Below are positions 1 through 7,290 of a stretch of DNA of 64,000 nucleotides, one piece after another. Source of the DNA: Nocardioides sp. REDSEA-S33_B3. GTDB lineage: Bacteria > Actinomycetota > Actinomycetes > Propionibacteriales > Nocardioidaceae. The stretch spans positions 1 through 64,000 of the forward strand of contig LUPK01000047.1 in the NCBI GenBank assembly GCA_001627335.1. Direction: 5' to 3'. The position numbers and the translations under genes were made by a program. Under the pieces are notes generated by a model that saw only the letters and a list, made by a program, of their open reading frames with translations, made no database searches and was not told the origin of the DNA. Numbering within the stretch: the first letter of the stretch is position 1; each line of letters begins with the position of its first letter.

Positions 1-55
1 GACAGATCAAGTCGATCAATGCCTCACGCGCAGCACGCGGGAACGGCTTGGTCAT
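1..55 (-). CDS. Unknown protein, N-terminal 18 codons only
   Basis: An ATG at 55-53 reads leftward off the window edge. A good ribosome binding site (GAAGGAG) lies 5 bases upstream. The visible residues begin MTKPFPRAAREALIDLI and match no family I recognise. It lies downstream of the cystathionine beta-synthase on the same strand, but a 90-bp gap with a conserved motif (91-136) separates them, so it may have its own promoter. Confidence 0.5.
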   Translation of the reverse strand, partial: MTKPFPRAAREALIDLIC

Positions 56-90
56 CAACACTCCTTCAGGAAGCGTTGCTTAGACCATAT

Positions 91-136
91 GAATCCGCGT
101 CGCGCTGAGGGTGAGATCTCGTGCGGAGTAACCCGC
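91..136 (-). other. Conserved intergenic motif, copy 1 of 2
   Basis: Read on the minus strand this begins GCGGGTTAC and contains GATCTCACCCTCAGCGCG. A second copy lies at 41254-41301 on the plus strand. The shared core is about 18 identical bases plus flanking GCGGG-TAC and ATTC blocks. It sits just upstream of the gene starting at 55, as an operator or promoter-proximal element would. Function is not known to me. Confidence 0.45.
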
Positions 137-147
137 GCCGGGGAGCC

Positions 148-1542
148 TCAGGCGCGGGCGAGGAACGCCAGCAGGTCCTGCCGCGTGACCACGCCGACGG
201 GCTTGCCGTCCTCGTGGACCAGCAGCGCGTCGGCGGACTCCAGGAGGCGGACGGCGCTGGTCGCCTCCTCCGCGGCACCGATGGTGGGCAGCGGGGCGGA
301 CATGTGGTCCTCGACCTGGTCGGTCAGCGAGGCGTGGCCGGCGAACAGCGCGTCGAGCAGGGCCCGCTCGGAGACCGACCCCGCGACCTCGGCGGCCACG
401 ATCGGAGGCTCCGCGCGCACCACGGGCATCTGCGAGACGCCGTACTCCTGCAGGATCGCCACGGCCTCGGCGATCGTCTCGCCGGGGTGGGTGTGCACGA
501 GGTCGGGCAGCCGGCCGGACTTGCCGCGCAGCACCTCGCCGACGGTGGTCTCGGTGGTCGTGCCGGTCGGGAAGCCGTACTGCGCCAGCCAGTCGTCGTT
601 GAAGATCTTCGTGAGGTAGCCGCGTCCGGAGTCGGGCAGCAGCACCACGATCACCGCGTCGGTGCGCCCCTCGGCCGCCAGCTCGTGCGCCAGCTGCTTC
701 GCGGCGTACGCCGCCATGCCGGCCGATCCGCCGACCAGCAGCGCCTCCTCGCGCGCCAGGCGGCGGGTGAAGGAGAACGCGTCGGCGTCGGAGACCTCGA
801 TGACCCGGTCGGCGACGCCGCGGTCGTAGGTGTCGGGCCAGAAGTCCTCGCCGACGCCCTCGACGAGGTAGGGCCGACCGGTCCCGCCGGAGTAGACCGA
901 GCCGGCGGGGTCGGCGCCGACCACCTGGATGTCCGGGTTCTGCTCCTTGAGGTAGCGGCCGACGCCGGAGATCGTGCCGCCGGTGCCCATGCCGGTGACG
1001 AAGTGCGTGATGCGCCCCTCGGTCTGCTCCCAGATCTCCGGGCCGGTGGTCTCGTAGTGCGAGCGCGGGTTGTTCGGGTTGGAGTACTGGTCGGGCTTCC
1101 AGGCGCCGGGCTGGGAGGCCAGCCGGTCCGAGACGTTGTAGTAGGAGTCCGGGTGCTCGGGCGCGACGGCGGTCGGGCACACCACGACCTCGGCGCCGTA
1201 GGCGCGCAGCACGTTGCGCTTGTCCTCGCTGACCTTGTCGGGGCACACGAAGACGCACTTGTAGCCCTTGGCCTGCGCCACCATCGCCAGGCCGACACCG
1301 GTGTTGCCGGAGGTGGGCTCGACGATGATGCCGCCGGGCTGCAGCTCGCCGGAGGCCTCGGCGGCCTCGATCATCCGGGTGGCGATGCGGTCCTTCACCG
1401 AGCCGCCGGGGTTGAGGTACTCCACCTTCGCGAGCACCATCGGCCCCTCCTCGCCCTGCCCCAGCGGGGCGTCGAGCGTGCGGCTGAGCCGCAGCAGCGG
1501 GGTGTGGCCGATCAGGTCCAGGAGCGAGTCGACGTACTGCAC
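148..1542 (-). CDS. cbs: Cystathionine beta-synthase with C-terminal CBS pair
   Basis: PLP-dependent enzyme joining serine (or O-acetylserine) with homocysteine (or sulfide) in transsulfuration or cysteine synthesis; cytoplasmic. 464 residues. The PLP lysine is in NPGGSVKDR (K50), the substrate loop TSGNTG is at 77-82, and a glycine-rich GTGGTISG loop binds the cofactor phosphate. The last ~125 residues form a CBS-domain pair (THPGETIAEAV, then LLVHEDGKPVGVVTRQDL), as in human CBS and mycobacterial Rv1077. Pure cysteine synthases lack this pair, which is why I call it Cbs. An SGNH hydrolase is divergent on the other side, the same neighbourhood as Rv1075c-Rv1077. Confidence 0.9.
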   Translation of the reverse strand: MQYVDSLLDLIGHTPLLRLSRTLDAPLGQGEEGPMVLAKVEYLNPGGSVKDRIATRMIEAAEASGELQPGGIIVEPTSGNTGVGLAMVAQAKGYKCVFVCPDKVSEDKRNVLRAYGAEVVVCPTAVAPEHPDSYYNVSDRLASQPGAWKPDQYSNPNNPRSHYETTGPEIWEQTEGRITHFVTGMGTGGTISGVGRYLKEQNPDIQVVGADPAGSVYSGGTGRPYLVEGVGEDFWPDTYDRGVADRVIEVSDADAFSFTRRLAREEALLVGGSAGMAAYAAKQLAHELAAEGRTDAVIVVLLPDSGRGYLTKIFNDDWLAQYGFPTGTTTETTVGEVLRGKSGRLPDLVHTHPGETIAEAVAILQEYGVSQMPVVRAEPPIVAAEVAGSVSERALLDALFAGHASLTDQVEDHMSAPLPTIGAAEEATSAVRLLESADALLVHEDGKPVGVVTRQDLLAFLARA

Positions 1543-1667
1543 GCGCCCAACCTATGCCCACATGCTGGACAGGGCGAAAGGGCGGGCGGAGCGCGCCGGC
1601 GACGTGACGACCCGCACCCCGGGGCAGCGGTCCCGACGGGTGGTCCGCCGGGGGTGGACGCGGTCCC

Positions 1668-1673
1668 TAGAGT
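1668..1673 (+). promoter_or_regulatory. -10 box TAGAGT, probable leaderless promoter
   Basis: TAGAGT ends 7 bases before the GTG at 1681, so the expected transcription start coincides with the start codon. No clear -35 or ribosome binding site is visible. gltA has the same TAGAGT-to-GTG arrangement at 32448. Confidence 0.45.
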
Positions 1674-1680
1674 GGGGCCC

Positions 1681-2751
1681 GTGGGTAAGGCAGCAGCAGC
1701 ACGCAAGCTCGCCTCGGCGGCGGCGTACGGCGGAGGCGGGCTCTCCGTGCTCGGCGCCGGTCTCTACGGCGTGCTGACGGCCGAGGCCAAGCTGGCCCGC
1801 AAGACCATCGGCCCGATGATCGAGCACCCGCCGCCGGACTCCACCGGCTGGTACGGACGCGGCCGTCCCGCCCCTGCGGTGCGCATCGCGCTGCTCGGCG
1901 ACTCCTCCGCGGCCGGGTACGGCGTGGAGCGGGTCGAGCAGACCCCCGGAGCGGTCTTGGCCAGCGGCGTGGCCGAGCACGCCGACCGTCGGGTCTACCT
2001 GCGCGACTTCGCCGTGGTCGGCGCCCGCTCCTCCGACCTCGAGGACCAGATCACCCGGGCCCTGCCGATGCACCCCGACGTGGCGGTGATCCTCATCGGC
2101 GCCAACGACGTCACGCACGTGATGCCGCCGTCGACCTCGGTGCGTCACCTCGCCGAGGGTGTGCGCCGGCTCAAGGAGGCGGGCGTCGCGGTCGTGGTCG
2201 GCACCTGTCCCGACCTCGGCACCATCAAGCCGATCGCCCCTCCGCTCAAGCAGGTCGCCCGCGCGTGGTCGCGCCGGCTCGCGGCCGCCCAGACCATCGC
2301 GGTCATCGAGGAGGGCGGCCGGACCGTCTCGCTCGGCTCGATCCTCGGGCCGGAGTTCGCGGCCGCGCCGGCGCTGCTGTTCGGGCCCGACCAGTTCCAC
2401 CCCTCCGCCGAGGGCTACCGCTCGCTCGCGGGCGTGATGGTCCCCTCGGTCCTGGCCGCCGTCGGCGTCATCGAGCCGGACGAGAAGTCGCTGGAGTCCC
2501 TGCGCGGCGAGGGTGTCCTGCCCATCTCCGACGCCGCGATCCGCGCCGTCCAGGTGCCCGGCACCGAGCTGGACGGTACCGAGGTCGGCGGCTCCCGCCG
2601 CGGCGTGCGGGGGCTGTGGGTCGAGCTGCGGCACCGCCGCCGTCGCCCCGACTCCGCCGAGGAGACCCCGGACGAGAGCGACGAGCAGGCCACCGACGAC
2701 GTGGAGAGCGCCGAGGCGTCCGAGGAGCCGGCCGAACCGCTCGACGACTGA
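1681..2751 (+). CDS. SGNH/GDSL-family hydrolase
   Basis: Lipase/esterase of the SGNH fold, probably membrane-anchored or exported. 356 residues from GTG. An N-terminal hydrophobic stretch (residues 12-36) precedes block I GDSSAAG (nucleophile S75), block III GANDVTH (G140, N142) and block V DQFHPS (D237, H240), so the catalytic set is complete. The last ~50 residues are charged and acid-rich (TPDESDEQ...), a tail outside the catalytic fold. The reading frame is open far upstream, but only the GTG at 1681 gives a sensible N-terminus. The substrate is unknown; the likely mycobacterial counterpart is the exported esterase Rv1075c. Confidence 0.85.
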   Translation: MGKAAAARKLASAAAYGGGGLSVLGAGLYGVLTAEAKLARKTIGPMIEHPPPDSTGWYGRGRPAPAVRIALLGDSSAAGYGVERVEQTPGAVLASGVAEHADRRVYLRDFAVVGARSSDLEDQITRALPMHPDVAVILIGANDVTHVMPPSTSVRHLAEGVRRLKEAGVAVVVGTCPDLGTIKPIAPPLKQVARAWSRRLAAAQTIAVIEEGGRTVSLGSILGPEFAAAPALLFGPDQFHPSAEGYRSLAGVMVPSVLAAVGVIEPDEKSLESLRGEGVLPISDAAIRAVQVPGTELDGTEVGGSRRGVRGLWVELRHRRRRPDSAEETPDESDEQATDDVESAEASEEPAEPLDD

Positions 2752-2789
2752 GCCGCCTCCGGGGATGCGGTCGATGGGCACCAGCTGGC

Positions 2790-2837
2790 AGTCGTGCCCC
2801 TGAGCGGGCGCTATGGCGCCCGCTCAGGGGCACGACT
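2790..2837. repeat. 46-bp palindromic repeat, copy 1
   Basis: Perfect inverted repeat with 22-base arms (outer sequence AGTCGTGCCCCTGAGCGGGC) around TATG. Other copies lie at 22926-22971 and 23945-23990, with a half copy at 54423-54440. This copy sits between converging genes. It would form a very stable hairpin and could assist termination, but there is no U tract. Confidence 0.85.
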
Positions 2838-2851
2838 CGCGATCCAGCGCG

Positions 2852-2887
2852 CACGAAGGCCCCCGGCTGACGCCGGGGGCCTTCGTG
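2852..2887. terminator. Bidirectional terminator hairpin
   Basis: A perfect 16-bp stem (CACGAAGGCCCCCGGC and its complement) around a TGAC loop, between the converging SGNH hydrolase and Bax-inhibitor genes. Actinobacterial terminators often lack the U tract, as here. Confidence 0.75.
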
Positions 2888-2923
2888 GTGGATCAGGGGC
2901 GGAGGCTGCTGGACAGCTCACCG

Positions 2924-2959
2924 GGTCTCGACACGCGGGTCGCGACTCGCTCGACCACC
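2924..2959. repeat. GGTCTCGAC...GTCGACCACC-type short repeat
   Basis: Starts GGTCTCGACACGCGGG and ends CTCGACCACC. The same boundary words recur at 17531-17549 inside mfd and at 21436-21510 at the end of nnrD. This copy lies in the 3' spacer of the Bax inhibitor gene. Confidence 0.5.
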
Positions 2960-2987
2960 ATCATCGAGTCCGCTGACGCGTCCTCGA

Positions 2988-3851
2988 TCAGTCCTGGCTG
3001 AAGTAGGCCAGGATGCGCAGCAGGTTGGTGTAGATCCAGACCAGCGAGACGGTCATCGCGAACGCCGCGGTCCACGACTCGCGCTCGGGGGCGCCGTAGC
3101 GGATGCCCTGCTCGACGAAGTCGAAGTCCATGATCAGCATGAACACACCGAGCACCAGGCCGGCCACCGCGGTGATCATGCCGAGGCCGGAGACGCCGAA
3201 CAGGCCGATCTGGGCGCCGAACAGGCCCAGGACGAGCTCCATCAGCGACAGGCCGATCATGCCGAACACCGCGGCGATGACGAACCGGCGGAACTTGTCG
3301 CCGACCTGGATGTTGAGCACCTTGTAGGCGGCCAGGGTGCCGGCGAAGGCGGCGAAGGTGCCGATGACGGCGCCCTGCACGACGCCGGGGTAGGCGACGT
3401 TGAAGATCATGGAGATCGCGCCGAGGGCCACGCCCTCGAGGGCGGCGAAGGCCAGCACGAGGGCCGGGCTGACGACCTTCTTGAACGCGTTGACCATCGA
3501 CAGCACGAAGGCGCCGAGGGCGCCGAAGGTCGCGACCGCGCCGACGGTGCCGATGGCCGACTCGGCGGAGGTCTCGTTGATCTCCGGGAGCAGCGACCAG
3601 GTCGCGAAGGCGGTCACGATGACGACGCCCAGCGTGATCGCGGTCTTCTGGACCACCGAGTCGATGGTCATGGGGGCGCTGGGCGCCTGCGGGGCGGGCG
3701 CATAGACCGTGCCCTGGGGGTCACCGGGGGTCCCGACGCCCCACTGCGAGGGGTCAGAACCGTAGCCGGAGTTGCCGTAGGACTGGTTGCCGTGGGCGTT
3801 GCTTCCGCTGAACGCCTCGGACCGGCGGAACACCGGGTTGTTGCTCTGCAT
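2988..3851 (-). CDS. Bax inhibitor-1/YccA family membrane protein
   Basis: Multi-pass inner-membrane protein of the BI-1/YccA (TMBIM) family; bacterial members act as pH-sensitive calcium leak channels or FtsH modulators. 287 residues. The first ~80 are hydrophilic and rich in N, G, S, Q and P (SNAHGNQSYGNSGYGS). About seven hydrophobic helices follow from residue ~85, ending with the aspartate-containing helix IMDFDFVEQGI and the C-terminal NLLRILAYFSQD typical of the family. The start at 3851 has an AAGGAGA site 7 bases upstream. It is monocistronic, bounded by the terminator at 2852-2887. Confidence 0.9.
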   Translation of the reverse strand: MQSNNPVFRRSEAFSGSNAHGNQSYGNSGYGSDPSQWGVGTPGDPQGTVYAPAPQAPSAPMTIDSVVQKTAITLGVVIVTAFATWSLLPEINETSAESAIGTVGAVATFGALGAFVLSMVNAFKKVVSPALVLAFAALEGVALGAISMIFNVAYPGVVQGAVIGTFAAFAGTLAAYKVLNIQVGDKFRRFVIAAVFGMIGLSLMELVLGLFGAQIGLFGVSGLGMITAVAGLVLGVFMLIMDFDFVEQGIRYGAPERESWTAAFAMTVSLVWIYTNLLRILAYFSQD

Positions 3852-3990
3852 GGTTGGTCTCTCCTTGGAGGCCGACAGGGGCCGCCGGTGTGGCGGCCTA
3901 CAGGGGATGTACCCACCTTAGGGGGTCTCGACTCGTACAACGCTCCAGCGTCCCCGGACGTTCCCGCCCCGGGCTCCCCCGTGCGAGAGC

Positions 3991-4045
3991 GCCGAACCGG
4001 CTCGACCTTCCGAACGACGTGCACGGACGGTCGAGCCGGTTCGGC
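3991..4045 (-). terminator. Long hairpin after the tRNA; also a dispersed repeat
   Basis: Arms GCCGAACCGGCTCGACC (3991-4007) and its exact complement (4029-4045), 17 bp, extended inward with one mismatch. It begins 12 bases past the tRNA 3' end, so it can serve as the tRNA terminator. The left arm is shared almost word for word with the repeats at 14167-14261. Confidence 0.6.
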
Positions 4046-4057
4046 CGGATCCGTGGG

Positions 4058-4131
4058 TGCCCCCGGCGGGATTCGAACCCGCAACACAGCGCTTTTAAGG
4101 CGCCTTCCTCTGCCGGTTGGGACACGGGGGC
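4058..4131 (-). tRNA. Class-I-length tRNA with anticodon UAA (leucine-like D arm)
   Basis: Minus-strand cloverleaf: acceptor GCCCCCG pairs with CGGGGGC; discriminator A; T arm GCGGG-TTCGAAT-CCCGC; anticodon stem GGCGC/GCGCT around loop CTTAAAA, giving anticodon UAA (codon UUA, Leu). The D arm has a 3-bp stem TCC/GGA and loop text GGCAGA, a form I know from class II leucine tRNAs, yet the variable loop is only 5 bases (GTGTT). Normal bacterial tRNA-Leu has a long variable arm. CCA is not encoded. It may belong to a short UAA group resembling Ile and Leu tRNAs; charging identity is uncertain. Confidence 0.75.
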
Positions 4132-4143
4132 CCGTTCCTGGTT

Positions 4144-4240
4144 GGACGGACGTCCGTCCGAGCGAAGGCTATGCGCTGGTGGACGGACGTCCGTCCACCA
4201 GGACCCACCGGTGGGGTGGACGGACGTCCGTCCACCCCAC
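4144..4240. repeat. Three nested palindromes sharing GGACGGACGTCCGTCC
   Basis: The 16-base palindrome occurs at 4144-4159, 4181-4196 and 4218-4233. The second is extended to a perfect 24-bp palindrome (4177-4200) and the third to a perfect 30-bp palindrome (4211-4240). A further CCCACCGGTGGG lies at 4204-4215. The cluster fills the spacer between def (stop at 4248) and the tRNA (5' end at 4131). It could be an operator array or a compound terminator. Confidence 0.8.
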
Positions 4241-4247
4241 AGAGCCT

Positions 4248-4823
4248 CTACAGGTAGGTCTGGCGCGCGTAGATCGCGTGCGCCCCGGCGACCCGGTCGA
4301 CGAAGAGCAGACCCTGGCAGTGGTCGATCTCGTGCTGGAGGCAGCGGGCCTCGAAGGCGTTGGCCGACAGCTCGACCTCCTCCCCCGAGCCGGGCAGCTG
4401 ACCGCGCACGACCAACCGGGAGGCGCGCTTCACGTCGCCGGTGAGGTCGGGGACGCTCATGCAGCCCTCGCGGGCCTTCTCGTTGCGGCTGGAGGAGACG
4501 ACCTCGGCGTTGCACAGCACGAAGGTGCCGTGGTGGTCGCGGGTCTTGGGGTGCTCGGAGACGTCGACGCAGAACATCTGGGCCCCGACGCCCACCTGGG
4601 GCGCCGCGAGGCCCACGCAGCCGGGGCTGACCCGCATCGTGGCGACCAGGTCGGCGGCGAGCTGCACCGACTCCGCCGACGTCGGGTCGACGGCCTCACC
4701 CACGGTCGACAGGACCGTCGCGGGGGCGCGCACGACGTCGAGGACCCGGCCCTCGACGCCGAGGTCGGCCTCGGACCAGGCGAGGACCTGTGCGTTGAGG
4801 CCCTCGGGAGCGGGCTGGTTCAC
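4248..4823 (-). CDS. def: Peptide deformylase
   Basis: Removes the formyl group from the N-terminal methionine of nascent proteins. 191 residues. All three family motifs are present: GLAAPQVG (71-78), EGCMSVP (119-125; metal cysteine C121) and HEIDH (164-168) supplying two histidines and the catalytic glutamate. An N-terminal extension of ~45 residues precedes the fold, common in actinobacterial forms. The GTG start overlaps the stop of the upstream ACT gene (GTGA), so translation is probably coupled. Confidence 0.93.
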   Translation of the reverse strand: MNQPAPEGLNAQVLAWSEADLGVEGRVLDVVRAPATVLSTVGEAVDPTSAESVQLAADLVATMRVSPGCVGLAAPQVGVGAQMFCVDVSEHPKTRDHHGTFVLCNAEVVSSSRNEKAREGCMSVPDLTGDVKRASRLVVRGQLPGSGEEVELSANAFEARCLQHEIDHCQGLLFVDRVAGAHAIYARQTYL

Positions 4824-5341
4824 AGCTCGTCGGCCTCCGCGGGCCGCAGGGTCGCGCCGACCCCGAGCTCGGCCGCCGCCTCCCGGATCGCCGCGGTGAC
4901 GGCGTCGACGTCGGCCCCGGCGGGCAGGTCGATCTCGGCGACGACGAGGTAGAGATCACCGGCCAGCCGGGTGGTGAGGTCGGTGATGTTGCCCCCGGCG
5001 TCGGCCACCCGGCCGACCACCGAGGAGACGATGCCGGGGCGGTCGCCGCCGTGCACGGTCAGCACCCAGGACGAGCCGCGGGCCGATGCACCGGACTCCT
5101 GGGGCACCTCCCGGACGGTCACCGTGAGCGTCCCGTCGTCGGTCAGCGGCGCCAGCGCGGACTCGATCTCCGCGGCAGGGGTGTCGCCGGCGCAGAGCAG
5201 CATCATCGCGAAGTGCCCGCGCAGCAGCGTCATGGTGGAGTCCTCGAGGTTGAGCCCGAGGCCGGCCAGCCGACCGGTGGTCTCGGCGATGATGCCGGGC
5301 CGGTCGTGGCCGAGGACGGTGACGGCGTGGAGGGTGCTCAC
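4820..5341 (-). CDS. Tandem ACT-domain protein (GcvR-like)
   Basis: Regulatory amino-acid-binding protein. 173 residues with two ACT domains: residues ~4-80 (HAVTVLGHDRPGIIAETTGR) and ~92-170 (VLTVHGGDRPGIVSSVVGRV). Both carry the DRPGI turn that binds ligand in the GcvR/formyltetrahydrofolate-deformylase group. No deformylase catalytic domain follows, so it is a stand-alone sensor. The GTG start at 5341 overlaps the stop of the uracil-DNA glycosylase gene, and its own stop overlaps the def start, placing it in a coupled operon. The ligand and target are unknown. Confidence 0.8.
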   Translation of the reverse strand: MSTLHAVTVLGHDRPGIIAETTGRLAGLGLNLEDSTMTLLRGHFAMMLLCAGDTPAAEIESALAPLTDDGTLTVTVREVPQESGASARGSSWVLTVHGGDRPGIVSSVVGRVADAGGNITDLTTRLAGDLYLVVAEIDLPAGADVDAVTAAIREAAAELGVGATLRPAEADEL

Positions 5342-6048
5342 GCGGGCATTGTCGCAAGGGTCGCCGCGCGGCCGAGCACCTCGTCCAGCATCGGCGCCGT
5401 GAGCCGCCCCGTCGCGGTGTTGTGCTGGCTGGGGTGGTAGCAGCCGAGCAGTGTCCGCTCGCCCAACGTGACCTCGGCGCCGTGGCCGAAGCGCGGTCGG
5501 GGACGCGGGATCTCGACCCCGCCGCGCGCGAGCATCCCGAGCGCCGCCGCCCAGCCGAACGCCCCCAGGGTCACCACCACCTCGACGTACGGCGCGACCA
5601 GCGCCCACTCCCGGTCCAGCCAGGTCGCGCACCGGTCCCGCTCGTCGGGGGTCGGCTTGTTCTGCGGCGGGGCGCAGCGCACCGCCGCGGCCAGCCGCAG
5701 GCCGTGCAGTCGCTGCCCGTCCCCCGCGCGGGTGCTGGTCGGGAGGGCGGCCAGCCCCACCCGGTGCAGCGAGGCGAACAACCAGTCGCCGGAGGGGTCA
5801 CCGGTGAAGATGCGGCCGGTGCGGTTGGCACCGTGGGCTGCCGGCGCCAGCCCGACCACGAGGATCCGCGGCTGCGGCTCGCCCCAGCCGGGGATCGGGC
5901 GGCCCCAGTACTCCTCGTCGCGGAAGGCGGCCCGCTTCTCGCGGGCCACCTGCTCGCGCCAGGCGACCAGCCGCGGGCAGGCCCGGCAGTCGACGATCTC
6001 CTCGTCGAGAACCGCCAGGGCCTGGACCGTCGAACCGGATGCGCTCAG
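5338..6048 (-). CDS. Uracil-DNA glycosylase, type 5 (UdgB-like)
   Basis: Excises uracil and related bases from DNA; an iron-sulfur glycosylase. Motifs are GLAPAAHGANRTGRIFTGD (active-site region of family 5) and HPSQHNT near the C-terminus. The first in-frame GTG (5949) would remove DCRACPRL, which holds the first two cluster cysteines (C21, C24). No ATG, GTG or TTG lies just upstream in frame, but a CTG at 6048 overlaps the TGA of the preceding gene (CTGA), giving a 236-residue protein of normal length. I therefore place the start at CTG 6048 with moderate confidence. A GTGA overlap couples it to the ACT gene. Confidence 0.82.
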   Translation of the reverse strand: MSASGSTVQALAVLDEEIVDCRACPRLVAWREQVAREKRAAFRDEEYWGRPIPGWGEPQPRILVVGLAPAAHGANRTGRIFTGDPSGDWLFASLHRVGLAALPTSTRAGDGQRLHGLRLAAAVRCAPPQNKPTPDERDRCATWLDREWALVAPYVEVVVTLGAFGWAAALGMLARGGVEIPRPRPRFGHGAEVTLGERTLLGCYHPSQHNTATGRLTAPMLDEVLGRAATLATMPA

Positions 6049-6296
6049 GGCGTCGCCTGCTGGGTGAAGCCGCCCACCCCCTGGGCGGCGTCCTGGACCT
6101 TCTCCTTCGCGGTGGCCACCGCGGCCTCGGTCTGCGCCCGGGCCTGCTCGGCCGCCTTGTCCGTGGCCGACTGGACCCGCGGGTCCCGGGCGACGCGCTG
6201 GGCCCCGGCCTTGATCTGCTCGTAGCGCTCGCGACCGGCGCGAGCGCCCAGGACGTAGCCCACACCGAGACCGGTGATCAGGGACAGCTTGCTCAT
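6045..6296 (-). CDS. Small YtxH-like membrane-associated protein
   Basis: 83 residues. A short hydrophobic glycine-rich start (LSLITGLGVGYVLGARAGRERY) is followed by a charged, alanine-rich helix with heptad character (TDKAAEQARAQTEAAVATAKEKV). This layout resembles the YtxH/general-stress small proteins of actinobacteria. Its stop overlaps the proposed CTG start of the uracil-DNA glycosylase, so it probably leads that operon. The biochemical role is unknown. Confidence 0.7.
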   Translation of the reverse strand: MSKLSLITGLGVGYVLGARAGRERYEQIKAGAQRVARDPRVQSATDKAAEQARAQTEAAVATAKEKVQDAAQGVGGFTQQATP

Positions 6297-6387
6297 CGTG
6301 CTCCTCCTCGTGGGTTCGGAGCCCCTACCCTTCCCCGGGGTCGCTCGGCACAGTCCACCCCATGTGGTGAGCCGCGAGGGCCCGACC

Positions 6388-7290
6388 TCAGCCCTCCCGC
6401 AGCGACCAGGCGATCCCGTCGAGGATGTCCGCCTCGCTCACGACCAGCTCGGAGACCCGCGAGCGCGCCAGCACCCGGGAGAGCACGAGCGCGCCGGCGG
6501 CGATCACGTCGGCCCGGCCGGGGTGCAGCCACGCCATCTCGGCCCGCTCGGCGGCGGTCGAGCCGACCAGCCGGTCGCAGAGCGCGTGCACCTGTGCGAC
6601 CGGCAGCCGGGCGCCGTGCGTCGCGCTGCGGTCGTACGCCGTCAGCCCGATCACCCCGGCGGCGAGGGTCGTGACCGTGCCCGCGACACCGACCAGCGTC
6701 ACGGCTGCACCCGGGTCGACCGGGCACGCGTCGAGGGCCGACTCGACGTCGGCCACGCAGGCGGCGACCTCGTCGGCCGAGGGCGGGTCGGACCGCAGGT
6801 GCCGCTCGGTCATCCGGACCGAGCCGATGTCCATGGAGTGCGCGACGTCGGGGGTCGCCCCGGACCCGAGCACCAGCTCGGTGGAGCCACCGCCGATGTC
6901 GAGCACCACCACCGGGCCGGCCAGCCCGGGCAGCCCCCGGGTCGCGCCGGCCCAGGCGAGCGCGGCCTCCTCGTCGCCGCTGACCACCTCGGGGGCGACC
7001 CCGAGCCGGGCCCGGACCCCGGCGGCGAACTCCTCGGCGTTCGCCGCGTCGCGGGTCGCCGAGGTCGCGCAGAAGCGGATCCGGTCGACCCCGTGGCGCG
7101 CGACGAGGGCGGCGTACTCCTCGACCGCGGCGAAGGTGCGCTCCAGCGCCTCCTCGGCCAGCCGGCCGGTCCGGTCGACGTCCTGGCCGAGCCGCACGAT
7201 GCGCATCTCGCGCTCGAGGTCGGCACCGTCCTCGTCGAGGACGAGCAGCTTGATGGTGTTGGTGCCGCAGTCGATCGCCGCTACACGCAC
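6388..7290 (-). CDS. ppx: Exopolyphosphatase/ppGpp phosphohydrolase (Ppx/GppA)
   Basis: ASKHA-fold phosphatase that hydrolyses polyphosphate or pppGpp. The phosphate-1 loop AAIDCGTNTIKLLV is at the N-terminus, FCATSATRDA in the middle, and the phosphate-2 loop VLDIGGGSTELV follows. The C-terminal HD domain of E. coli Ppx is absent, giving the ~300-residue short form typical of actinobacteria (Rv1026-like). I chose the GTG at 7290 (VRVAAID), which overlaps the DUF501 gene by 10 bases. A GTG at 7323 would lengthen the protein by 11 residues. Confidence 0.9.
   Translation of the reverse strand: MRVAAIDCGTNTIKLLVLDEDGADLEREMRIVRLGQDVDRTGRLAEEALERTFAAVEEYAALVARHGVDRIRFCATSATRDAANAEEFAAGVRARLGVAPEVVSGDEEAALAWAGATRGLPGLAGPVVVLDIGGGSTELVLGSGATPDVAHSMDIGSVRMTERHLRSDPPSADEVAACVADVESALDACPVDPGAAVTLVGVAGTVTTLAAGVIGLTAYDRSATHGARLPVAQVHALCDRLVGSTAAERAEMAWLHPGRADVIAAGALVLSRVLARSRVSELVVSEADILDGIAWSLREG

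Noticed and set aside
4058..4131. tRNA on the plus strand (TTCGAA and the stems read both ways)
   Set aside because: The T arm would then lie at the 5' side; only the minus-strand reading gives acceptor, D, anticodon and T arms in order.
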